From assembly GCA_003344405.1 (NCBI GenBank), contig NOWV01000006.1:372001-436000 (forward strand): a stretch of DNA of 64,000 nt, read 5' to 3'. Under the pieces are notes generated by a model that had not been told where the DNA came from, made no database searches, and was given only the letters and a program-made list of their open reading frames with translations. Source of the DNA: Trichoplax sp. H2 (taxonomy: Eukaryota > Placozoa > Uniplacotomia > Trichoplacea). Of this stretch, positions 28,311-38,615 are shown piece after piece. The stretch's first letter is position 1. Each line of letters opens with the position of its first letter. A program made the position numbers and the translations under genes.

Positions 28311-29927
28311 TTATAGCAGTACTTATTTCTATGCATCGCCTTCAAAGCAAATCTTTGTAGTGATTGAGTTATTTATGTACCGTAATAACATTTGATCTAT
28401 TGTCAAATGTTATATACGTTATAATATTTTGACTCGTATATGCAGATATTTCATCTATGAAGTTAAAAGCTAATGCAATAAAGGAATGCTTGACCAATTA
28501 AAAATGTGTCTATGATTCATTTGCTGCCGGAAAAACTCTCACTCGCAATTAGATGTAACATCGATTCTGCTAACTTTATGAATATAGAATTCCTATTTAA
28601 CATATTCCTTTACTAACTGTAGGCAAACTTATTCCATGCACGTAGGTAACCAATTTAGGAGTAGCGTTCAGGTCTAACTCGTTAAAAGAGAATTGGGTCA
28701 TTTTAAAATAGTTCTGACATTAGACTCATCTATAAGGGGTTTGAGATGATGCTGGCCTAACCTGTGGCTTTAAATTCTAAAATCAGGGGTCTAGGTACTG
28801 CAAATATTCAGGTAGCACCTCAAATTTACAAATCAATTCTTAATACTGCTTTCGCTGTATGCTTTCTGAAATAAATGAATTACAACTATAATTGAGGCTA
28901 GAATAAAGCATACTGTATGTAACTTAAAGATCATACAAAATAAAGCCAGCCAGTCAGATATGGATAGGCTAATTTATCATAACTGTAATTATTTCTGTAT
29001 GATCCCACTAATCACTAGTAACTACTCTCTAAAGGGATCATTTATTTTACGACATCAATAATATTAGCCGTTGTTCTCCGTTCATATTTGAATACATTAA
29101 TTTTATGCAAATCAGATACAAATTACAGTGACATGTATACTTGTATAGTACCTTCCTGAAGATATGTACATATCTACATTTAGATCTCAATATAAAGTCG
29201 AAACAATCACAATAAGGATGATTACATCCTAACATAATAGTTACTTTTCAAAGCATAGACACTTAACAAATTCTTATACGGTAATATTTGCAGACATAGC
29301 TGCGATTTTACACAAGATTTAAATTAGATAAACTTACATGCTAAGATAATTATTCAATTATAACTGAATAATCTTATTTAATTTGTAGAAATTGTACGAT
29401 AGGCCATTAACAATATAATTATACATAAAAGTGGCCACAATTATCTGTATATTATACTGACTTATCAAACTGAGAGATAAGCGTTTTCTGATTATATTTC
29501 AAACATATTGATTCAATAGAGCTTGAAATCAGCTGTGTGTGCCTCTTAATGCCATTAATCAACTCGAACTAAATATTAACCAATAGGATCAAATCTTATA
29601 GCTAAGGTAGAAAAATTTCATTTACAAAACCAATTCATAAATAATAATCTGTATAATATTGAAAATAGTAAATTAAATAGATGCTTGTAGTTACGATAAT
29701 TTCGATACATTTGCTGTCGCTTCATTATGTTGAATCTCCAGGAAATAAGCATCGCACTACTCCACAAGATGTTGAGCTATTATTTTCATATTTCGAACTC
29801 TGAGCAATAGGTGATTCTTTTACTTTGTCATCGTTAAGTAATAAATTCTATCAAGTGCAGAAAATATTTTCTATATTACAATCAGTAAATTAATGGAATA
29901 TTAAGCATAGAAGGTATCTACGATAGG
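28311..29927. other. Intergenic 3' flank of the RING gene, nothing recognised
   Basis: No supported exon on either strand. It contains the downstream flank of the minus-strand RING-finger gene that ends at 29928. No convincing AATAAA could be tied to that gene. Confidence 0.5.
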
Positions 29928-31774
29928 TTAAAAACATTCTTCTAACATCACCTTTGCGATATCATCGCTTTCTGAATTTTTATCTGATTCTAATTCCTTT
30001 ACATAATTACTTGTCAATTCTTCTATGTACTTATCACTACGCGTTAATGCTTTCTTCAGTTGCTCAATTTCTCTTTCGTAACAACTAATTTTAGACTGCA
30101 TAGCAGCCATAACATATCTTCCATGCCTGCATAAATACAATCGAGATTAAATAACCAAAGCAACTGCTACTAGTCGACGAAAGTTGATTGAATTACATTT
30201 TTTTTGTATATTTATAGCGAACAAATGTAAATACTATGCTGCACCTGTAAGTTTTGGTAGGTGATGCTCGCTCATATCTCAAACGATTAATTTCCTCCTT
30301 AAGTTTTTCATTTTCTTCGCGAAATTTCTTATTAGACTAATGAAGCACGAGTTAGACATCAAAATAACAATTGATTAATAGATTCTCATTAACTATTACA
30401 GAAAAAATTTACTTATTAACTGGTTATTACGAATACATAAAGGATTCTGCGCTGTAATTTATTGTAACCATATTAAAAATTTTAAACCTTTGCAGTATTA
30501 CCTCATTAATTTGTTTCATTTCACTCACAAGATCATTACAACTATTTGTAGCAACCATTAATTCATCAGCAATACGCCAAATTGTTTTGGGGCTATCATA
30601 GCCCTCCTGTATTCGCATCTTTTTAGAGGGTATTTCTTCATCATGGCAATGATCTCCATGTTGACAATTACAATATTTGCGTTTCTTTAAGTTATTTATT
30701 GTCTCCACTAGTTTGATATTTTCCTCTCGAAAGCTTTTCAGCATTACACGTAGCTGGTCGATTTCTTCCTAGCGAGTTTAAAATTAAAGGGAAAATTATA
30801 GTTAATAAATAAATATGGTTAATATTATTCCTGAGAACGTTTTCTGCCAAAAGAAACCGATCCAGTTCGCAACATGTGATTTACAAAGCATAATGCCATA
30901 ATGATAATTCTTGGAAAGGCTTGATGTACGAGTATATCCTACTTCAGTATCAAATTATCTACTCCAACCAGCAAACTGTAACCTGTGAGTCACGCCATAA
31001 AAGTTTACATACTAACAAACTCACCTCGTATTCTTTACGTATTATTTCGAATCGAACTTTACGTAATTCTTGAGTTAACTCAAAGTCTTTGTCATCTTTA
31101 TTCGACGAATTATCATCGGATATTCCTAGACAATTCAATATAATATGATTGGAAAAAATGATCAACGCTGATGTCTACACGATATAAATGCAAATAATAG
31201 ATAAGTAATAACTATGACTTGCTTTACAGGTGGAAAAGTAGCCATAAATAATAATAATTCATATTGCAGAAAGAATATAACATAGCGATATCAACTCACC
31301 GGACGCGAGAATAATACCTACCTAAAATTGGTTTGCAAGGACTTTCGGGAGAGATGGCAGTCCGACACGCTGGACAACAATTATGGTATTGAAGCCAAGC
31401 TTCAATACACCGTGAGCAAAATACATGATGATTTGCACATATTACAGGTTCCTTTACCTGTAAAACAACAGCAATTACTACTGGAACAGTATTTATGCAA
31501 TCCACACTTTTATCATGAATTCTACGCATACAGTATATCAATGTACAGTATAACACGATCACAATCTAATTCCATTTGAATTTTATATCAATGACTACTA
31601 TACCATGGTTATATATTACATTGAACATAATAAAAGATTGGGATAGAATGTATGTAGCCATTATAATATTATCCTTACCCTGTCTAAACAGATATGGCAT
31701 GACATGGGCAAAGTAAAGCGTAACTTGACTTGAGAGCTTTCACTGGCCATATTGATATTGGCATTGCTTTCCAT
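29928..31774 (-). CDS. OBI1: OBI1/RNF219-like RING-finger E3 ubiquitin ligase
   Basis: Known role of the family: the ORC-ubiquitin ligase OBI1 modifies origin recognition complex subunits and promotes origin firing. Six exons in transcript order: 31774-31679, 31457-31322, 31125-31025, 30768-30502, 30336-30245, 30126-29928. All junctions are in phase, giving 296 residues. A C3HC4 RING spans about residues 26-63: C26-H-I-C29, C39, H43, C46, C49, C60-P-A-C63. The stretch PVIC..HHVFCS.C and the following ISPESPCKPI match the RNF219 RING and its C-terminal flank. Charged coiled-coil segments follow (about 90-140 and 200-280), with KEYE.EIDQL and ERASP resembling the family. A C-N-C..H..HCH cluster at 144-153 is unusual. 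The protein is much shorter than vertebrate OBI1 (about 726 aa), lacking the long C-terminal tail. The start ATG is the first in frame after a TAG and lies in a tandem repeat. It is divergent to NUDT6. Confidence 0.88.
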
Positions 31775-32806
31775 TGATGTTTTCCGTTGTTGACGAATGA
31801 TGCTGCACTGCGTTCGGGTTATTACAGTAGACTACAGTACATCACTGCACTGTACACTGTAATGGAGTACTGTACACTGTGGGTCATTCACGCGTTGCAG
31901 CTGAAGTCTTGTTGAGATGACTCGCAACGGTATTCAATTCGTTGATAGTAACTGGTGTATCCAGTCATCATGTTTACTACATATCTTGTTGACATCGTTG
32001 CGAGAAATGAACTGTTTATCCCTCTTGGAAGTCTCAAGAAGCGACAATATATTGGTGAATATTGATCGATCTAAGTCTGTAGAGGTATTGATATTGATAT
32101 TGGCATTGCTTTCCATCGATGTTTTCCGTTGTTAACGAATGATGCTGCACTGTGTTGACAGAGTTACTACAGTACAGCACGTACTGTACTGTACAGTGCA
32201 TAAGTGCACCGCACATTGTACAGTAGTACTGTACACTGTGGGCCATTCACGCGTTATAGACTTATAGTTGACGTCCTGTGAGATGACTCGCAACGGTATT
32301 CAATTCGTTGATAGTAACTGGTGTATTCAGCCATCATATTTACTACATATCTTGTTGACATCGTTGCGAGAAAAGAACTGTTTATCCCTCTTGGAAGTCT
32401 CAAGAAGCGGCAATATATGGGTGAATGTTGATCGATCTAAGTCTGTAGAAGTATTGATATTGATATTGGCATTGCTTTCCATTGATGTTTTCCGTTGTTG
32501 ACGAATGATGCTGCACTGCGTTGACAGAGTTACTACAGTACAGCAAGTACAATACAGTGCATGAGTGCACTGCACATTGTACAGTAGTACTGTACACTGT
32601 GGGTCATTCACGCGTTGTAGTTGACGTCTTGTGAGATGACTCAACGGTATTCAATTCGTTGATAGTAACTGGTGTATTCAGTCATCATGTTTACTACATA
32701 TCTTGTTGACATCGTTGCGAGAAATGAACTATTTATCCCTCTTGGAAGTCTCAAGAAGCGACAATATATTTGTGAATATTGATCGATCTAGGTCTGTAGA
32801 GGTATT
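31750..32806. repeat. Three-copy tandem repeat (about 342-366 bp) at the OBI1 5' end
   Basis: Copies start near 31750, 32092 and 32458 and end near 32806; the anchor GCATTGCTTTCCAT recurs at 31761, 32103 and 32469. Each copy contains the reverse complement of the first eight OBI1 codons and the sequence upstream of them. Each also contains a CTGTAC-rich block, a block with an inverted pair CTCGCAACG/CGTTGCGAG (31921-31929 with 31996-32004; 32287-32295 with 32362-32370; the left arm is damaged in copy 3), and a GATCGATCTA block. Copies are highly similar. Open minus-strand frames of 60-105 codons inside the array are by-products of the repeat. Confidence 0.9.
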
Positions 32807-33254
32807 TTAGTAGTTCATGGCCTATAAGGGACTCTACAAGCAGCTCCTCATTTATGAAAAGTGATTTTTTTTGTCGGAAACTGCCTGTTGGAGTACAGCA
32901 ATGTTGGTTATATGCTGAGCTGAGCTGTTTCATCACTTTCTCATTACGCATTGATGCTGCGCTATACTATACACTGTACTGTGTGCGGTGAACTCAGTGT
33001 GTACTGTACTCTCACTACTCTGTGTACAGTAGAGCAGAAGTGCAAAAGGAAATATCATATTTGCCAATAGTCTTGTGTTGAACACCTACATAAACAGCTT
33101 GCATCAACGAGATTTTAGCAGACAGCAGCACTGTAGGCCACTCGTAAACAGTTGATCAAGCTGCCAATTCTAACTATAGCAAGAAATTTCATCCAGTAGG
33201 AATTTTGCGAATGACTAGTGGTGATCGCAGCGGTAAATTAACCATAGGTTTAAA
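31775..33254. promoter_or_regulatory. Divergent promoter region between OBI1 and NUDT6
   Basis: The two start codons face away from each other across 1.48 kb, so this interval must hold both 5' UTRs and promoters. It is filled by the tandem repeat up to about 32806, followed by unique sequence with further CTGTAC/GTACAG motifs around 32970-33040. No TATA box can be assigned with confidence in such AT-rich DNA. Promoter function is inferred from gene orientation only. Confidence 0.55.
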
Positions 33255-35930
33255 ATGATATCGCAACTGTTTACATTCAGTCGTCTTAGTTTAAAGGAGA
33301 AGCTATTTGGTCCACATAGTTACACTAAGTTTTACACACCAATTGTATCAAAATTACGTGGATTATCAACGATCTCCCTTGAATCGTTAAAATATCGTTT
33401 TATTTGGCATGGTGGAGTTGAAATTGATTTACAACGAGTCGATAATCACCTTCTCAAGCCGGCTAATTTCGATTCAGCTATAGCAGGTTCGCCCTCGAAT
33501 TAGGCTTTACTCATGACTACTAACAACCGGTAACATCATAGTCAAAATGCCATAATAACTAACATGTACCAATGTACTGTACGTTAAATAAATTAAATCA
33601 ATTACTGAATCATACAGTATACAACGTATTCGTATAATTATGGTTGTACACCAATCCTAGTATATGATAACTCAATTTTATGAATCTAGCATAAATTTTT
33701 AGTATAGTCAGTGTAACAACTGTATCGTTCTATCTATTACACGCTACTACAGCTACCAATTAGATTGAATTTTAAAAGGCAGAACTTGAGAAATTCTTAA
33801 TACAGTAGATAAATAATACCAAAATCCAATCACAGACTTGAACCTAATTCATTAGTGGTGTGGTTACTTGACTAGACATCATATGAATGTAATCGACTTT
33901 GAGCTTGAAAGTAGTCTACTATAGCTCTCCGTTTTGGTATCAAAATCGATATTCAACGTCAATTTACTCTACTTTCAGTTATATCATCAATATTGACTAT
34001 AAACATGCATCACTCACTACAGAGGCAGTGAAAGAATGCAGAAATCTAGGCAAAAGAACCGTCTGGTTGAAGGTACCAATACAATCTTGCAATTTAATAG
34101 CTGTTGCTGCTAAGCATGGCTTTCAGTTTCATCATGCAAAAGGAGACACTGCTATGATGAATTGTTGGCTTCCTGATGATATTGAGTGCAAAGTACCACT
34201 ATTTGGAACTCATAAAGTTGGTGTCTGCGGTAAGACTACAATCGTTGCACTAATCATGATTGAGTAAATTAACTTCTTTTTCCGTTAATATTGTCGACGA
34301 ATTGACTGTTGTGCCTGTTGCATAATATAAACTACAACAGTTTGACCTAGCTGAACAATCATCTTCCCAATCATGACCTAATGAATGTAATCCAATTTGT
34401 AGAATGTCGAATAGTTCAAGTGTTAGCCTCTTCAATAATTAATTAATTAATTAATTATACGCGCAACCAATGCTTTATAGCTCTAGCTCTGCATTTACGT
34501 TACTGTACTGTACTATGCGGTACAATCATGATAATTCGACCTGGCTGAGCAATGATCGTCTAACGCGCAACTTGATAATGCAACTAAACTAATGTAAGGT
34601 CAAATAGTCGGGTAGTTAACCTTTTCAATAATTATAAATTAATTACCATACAACTTCAACTATGAAATTCACTGTGATGTGCTAACAGTTGCAATCAAAA
34701 ACTAAACAACAAAATAATTATCCCGTCGGTAGCAATAATTTTGTACGCACCTGACGACGTTATCATACAGGTGGACAGACTTTAACGCTCTTCCGTTGTT
34801 GTTCGCACCATGTATATATATGATACCACAATACAGTGCCACTTAACGTAACATAATCATTTTATTAAAAGGGGAATAGATTTCTGCTGTAGGAGTAAAT
34901 TGAAAAGTTTGGTACAATATCTCTGTCAGCAAAGTGACACGTTATGGTGCCAGTAGTCTAGTACACTTTATCAGTAATGTATATATATAAAAATCTTAAG
35001 ATTAACTTTCTTTATTCCATTTTAGGAGTTGTAGTAGACGAAAGTACTAAAAAGGTATTGGCTATTCAAGAGAGAATCATGAAGGTTTGTCAGTCATAAA
35101 AATATTAATCCATATATTAGAAATATAGTACAATCAAGCTGGATTGCAACTATATTTATCATTTATACACATATTTCAGATAAGAAAATGGAAATTCCCT
35201 GGCGGCCACGCAGATCACGGAGAAGACTTCCGTAAGTATTAAAAATCACTAATCTTTAAGTGATAGATACTGTAAAACCAGAATATCTAAACTAATAATC
35301 CAATACGTCATATATAATGTACTTATCTTAATTGATAATACAAGTTTACTTTTTCAGACTATTGTACTCCAACCTATAAATACTGCTATACGTCAGCATT
35401 ATACTACTTTACTAGGATTATATTTGCTGGCTACTATTAGTGAAATACAAACACAATACTTTTCGTTATTTAGGAGAAACAGCAATCAGAGAAGTTTATG
35501 AAGAGACTGGCATTCAAGCAGGTACAGTAATTTAATAGCTAAATGACTATAATTATCTATCGGTTGATATGCGTATTCAATATATTAATTTGCTACTCAC
35601 AGAAGAACTTTTATGCCAGAATATAGATCAGTTTTAGCTTTTCGGCATCAGCATCATTTGCCATATTTTTTCGATCAATCTGATATATATGTGATTTGCC
35701 GATTGTCTCCTATCACATACGATATAAACATATGCACGGACGAATTATCTCACTGTGAATGGCTTCCTCTGTCAGAGTTGGCTTCCGATGAAGACGCTAA
35801 TCCGTTAACAAAGTGCATATCACGATTGATCTTAAGTGGATTCGAAAAAGGATTTGATCATATTGATATAACTTTTGATGAAATGCCATCTATCTATGAA
35901 GGGATAACTTATAAGCTTTACCACAGATAG
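33255..35930 (+). CDS. NUDT6: NUDT6-like Nudix hydrolase
   Basis: Predicted Mg2+-dependent Nudix hydrolase; the family's physiological substrate is poorly defined. Exons: 33255-33486, 34023-34229, 35026-35084, 35180-35231, 35474-35521, 35620-35930, all phase-compatible, giving 302 residues (human NUDT6 is 316). The N-terminal NUDT6-specific domain includes KRTVWLKVPI and HGFQFHHA. The Nudix box is perfect and spread over exons 4 and 5: G175-x5-E181-x7-R189-E-V-x-E193-E-x-G196-I. Conserved YVICRL and the C-terminal YKLYH follow. The first 40 residues are basic, Ser/Thr-rich and nearly acid-free, consistent with a mitochondrial presequence. ATG 33255 is the first after an in-frame TAA. The intron 1 donor (GTTCGC) is weak, but the join restores the family's exact residue spacing. 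AATAAA-type signals near 36123 may end the transcript. Confidence 0.93.
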
Positions 35931-37178
35931 CTTTAAATATCTGTCAAAGTTATATATATTTTGAAAATTTATATAAACATCATTGTATAGATGATGTATT
36001 TTAAATCTGTGAGTGGAACATAATATTTTATAATATACCTATTTCATGAAATACTACCTTTATTCCATCTGTTGCAATACTAGATAGAGGTCTACAATTT
36101 TACAGTATTTACTTCGCCATAAATAAAATAAAGGAACATAATAACGAACTATTTAAATTTCTTGGCGCTGTGGAATATTACTACTTTATAGCATATAGTA
36201 CTATCTCACTTTGGCCAAGATTGCGTCTAATCACAAGCTTAGCCAAATGGTAATTTTTTCTTGCAATAGGGAAGCTTGCTTCATGTACCAGTCACTATTT
36301 ACGAATCTTTGTTCTGCATATCTATTAAATTTAGAAGTTTCTCTGCGACAATTTAATACTCCACTGACTTACAACGCCCTCACTTCATAGGTAATACATG
36401 ATTTAATGTAATAGTAAATAGTACAATTCGCATACAGAGAAATCATGATTAAATGACGTTCAAGACACAATTCATTGCATATTTATTAGTGTACATACTG
36501 TAGAATGCACCAAGCACCACTGTCCATCTCGTGAATCGTAGAATAAACCAATGGATAATAACAGACTTATGTCCTTAACGATTACCAGTGTCAACAAAAT
36601 GTAAGTTTACTTTTAATCTTAACATGACTATCCTATCCGTAAATTAAATAAAATCACTAATCTGTATCCACTACATCAGCAATTATATGTTAAGCTTATG
36701 AATCTGCTAGACCTTGTTTCAAAGAAGCTAACTAGATCTACAGACGTTACGAAATTCGGTAGAACTATCATTGAAATTTTGGAGAAAAAATATTCCGATA
36801 TCTTAAATGTACATTATGTGACTTGCAGTTTCACACACAAGATATTGTGGGCTATTTGTTAAAACAAGGCAAAGCTTACCACATGACCTTATTGAGTTAA
36901 ATTTCAGAATAATTTCACGTCATTTATAAAAATGGACAACAATTAATACTGTTGATAATTAATAACAATATTTATAAAAAAGAATCTGTTTGAGAGGAAC
37001 AATCATGGGTGTATTTGTGCGCTATCTCATTAATCTTCCGATAATGTAAAACCAACATTAATGCTTTCAAATCCATTGGTTTACAATTATTTCAACTATG
37101 TTTGACGTGTACATAAATACATACGACATTATATTATAAATAATATCTGTAGACTGTCGTAAATAATAAAATGACTAT
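35931..37178. other. Convergent interval between NUDT6 and ALG11; unassigned coding-like stretches
   Basis: Holds the 3' UTRs of NUDT6 (+) and ALG11 (-). Three stretches are more open than expected. (1) + strand, about 36052-36237, has no stop for about 60 codons but no ATG start. (2) + strand, about 36680-36862, includes KLMNLLDLVSKKLTRST and ends at TAA. (3) - strand, about 36385-36210, is an open segment with DWYMKQASLLQEKI, preceded by a GTATGT donor near 36507. None matches a family I know, and (1) would need an implausible 20-nt intron to continue. Leave unannotated unless transcripts support one. Confidence 0.35.
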
Positions 37179-38615
37179 TCATTTATGGAATAATGGCTGC
37201 ACGGCTCGGATAAACGAAGTATTGAATACATCTTCAGAGAATCTTGCTGCAGCAGATTCTCGAGCTCTTAGCCTGAGATCCATTCGTTCTTTGGTGGACA
37301 TTTCAAATATTTCTTTCATTGCCGTTGCATACTGTTCTTCGTTTTCTGCTAATAAACCTGTTGGCTGGCCTTGCCAGTCTTTTACAATGTCCATTTTTGG
37401 ACCACCACTATTATGAGCTAAAGTGACAGCTCCAGCTGCCATGCATTCAACTACACCGATACCGAAATGTTCATTCCACATTGTGTGCAATCCAATAGTT
37501 GCATTTGATAGACGTTCCTGTAACTTTTCAAATGATACGTTTAACTCAAATTTTACGTAATCAACAATTTTCAATTCATCGCACAACACTTTTAATTTAT
37601 TGACACGAGCTAAATCTTCATCATTCCGACAGCTCCCGATTAAAATTAATCCATAAAGCTTCTTTTCTTCTTGGGATAAAGCTTGTAAAAATCTATGAAA
37701 GGATCTAATTTGCAGCGGGTGATCTTTCTCAGGGCGAAATTGAGCTATAGATACAATCGTCAATTGTTGTTTATCATTGACTTCAGGAAATTCTGTAATT
37801 GGAAATTGTTGAAAAGTTTTTGTATCACATGGTGGATAAACTACAGAGGTTGACAAAGGCTTTTTCCATAGTGCTAGTATGTGATTTTTTGTCCAGCTTG
37901 AATTGACCATAATTACATGCGCACTGCTACCAACTAAGCCATACAATAAGGCAAAGATGTAATAATATAATATTTTGATACTACTTAATAATTTACTGTT
38001 GGATATAAATGAGGCATTATTAAACCCAGGCCTTCTGCTACTGACCACACTTAACATGTCAACACTTATTGTTGGATAATGGACATAACAGCCGATACTG
38101 CAGCACCCAATGTAGCGAAACAACGGTAAAGTAAAAGCATAGCCCATGCTATCGATATAGATATCGGGAACACAAAGACGTAAAGCTTCCCAGCCAAGTA
38201 ATATAGAACCTAGCGATTGCCCTAATAATGTGAAAAACGGATAAGATGATGCTTCTACTAACTGTCGCTTTCGTAGAAACTTAAACTCTACATCTCTTTT
38301 CAAGTTAATATTAAAACGTTGCTTGACTTTACGTAGAATATCTTGGGGTTTTGCATCGCAATCTCCGCTGTATACGACACAATGAGCGCCTGGATATACC
38401 TCCTGTATAGCCCGAATAGCGCACCACAATACACGTTCACCGCCACCTCCAGCATTACAGTAAGGATGAAAGAATCCAACGATTACTTTGGCGTCAATAT
38501 TATTCTTTAATTGATTTCTCTTCCTAGTTGCCCATCTACGAAGGTATAGTACTAGCATGAGTAGGACTGCCAACACAGCCAATATTATGGTCCAACTCAT
38601 TAATATCACGTCCAT
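37179..38615 (-). CDS. ALG11: ALG11 GDP-Man:Man3GlcNAc2-PP-dolichol alpha-1,2-mannosyltransferase
   Basis: Adds the fourth and fifth mannoses (both alpha-1,2) to the lipid-linked oligosaccharide on the cytosolic face of the ER, the last cytosolic steps before flipping. Intronless, 478 residues (human about 492). One N-terminal membrane anchor (about residues 7-26) is followed by a basic stop-transfer stretch. The ALG11 N-terminal signature HPYCNAGGGGERVLW lies at 50-64. The C-terminal GT-B (GT4) domain has FRPEKDH (293-299) and the catalytic E382-x7-E390 motif in NEHFGIGVVE, followed by NSGGP. ATG 38615 gives the anchor; a second ATG five codons in would also work. It converges with NUDT6 and diverges from PAN3. 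The single exon contrasts with its intron-rich neighbours. No frame damage. Confidence 0.97.
   Translation of the reverse strand: MDVILMSWTIILAVLAVLLMLVLYLRRWATRKRNQLKNNIDAKVIVGFFHPYCNAGGGGERVLWCAIRAIQEVYPGAHCVVYSGDCDAKPQDILRKVKQRFNINLKRDVEFKFLRKRQLVEASSYPFFTLLGQSLGSILLGWEALRLCVPDIYIDSMGYAFTLPLFRYIGCCSIGCYVHYPTISVDMLSVVSSRRPGFNNASFISNSKLLSSIKILYYYIFALLYGLVGSSAHVIMVNSSWTKNHILALWKKPLSTSVVYPPCDTKTFQQFPITEFPEVNDKQQLTIVSIAQFRPEKDHPLQIRSFHRFLQALSQEEKKLYGLILIGSCRNDEDLARVNKLKVLCDELKIVDYVKFELNVSFEKLQERLSNATIGLHTMWNEHFGIGVVECMAAGAVTLAHNSGGPKMDIVKDWQGQPTGLLAENEEQYATAMKEIFEMSTKERMDLRLRARESAAARFSEDVFNTSFIRAVQPLFHK

Noticed and set aside
31328-31579. 83-codon plus-strand frame opposite the RING exon
   Set aside because: It is antisense to the conserved C3HC4 RING exon of OBI1 and matches nothing itself.
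31917-32951. Several open frames (60-105 codons) on both strands around 32 kb
   Set aside because: They are copies of one another and of the tandem repeat. They do not continue into conserved sequence except for the first OBI1 exon.
33899-34022. N-terminal part of the open frame leading into NUDT6 exon 2
   Set aside because: It is intron. The conserved sequence begins at the acceptor 34021-34022, and residue spacing with human NUDT6 fits only that join.
36238-36257. A 20-nt 'intron' that would join two open stretches after NUDT6
   Set aside because: Far too short for a metazoan spliceosomal intron. The frames are more likely unrelated or non-coding.
37171-37416. Plus-strand frame opposite the ALG11 C-terminus
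   Set aside because: It is a shadow of the well-conserved ALG11 coding sequence on the minus strand.
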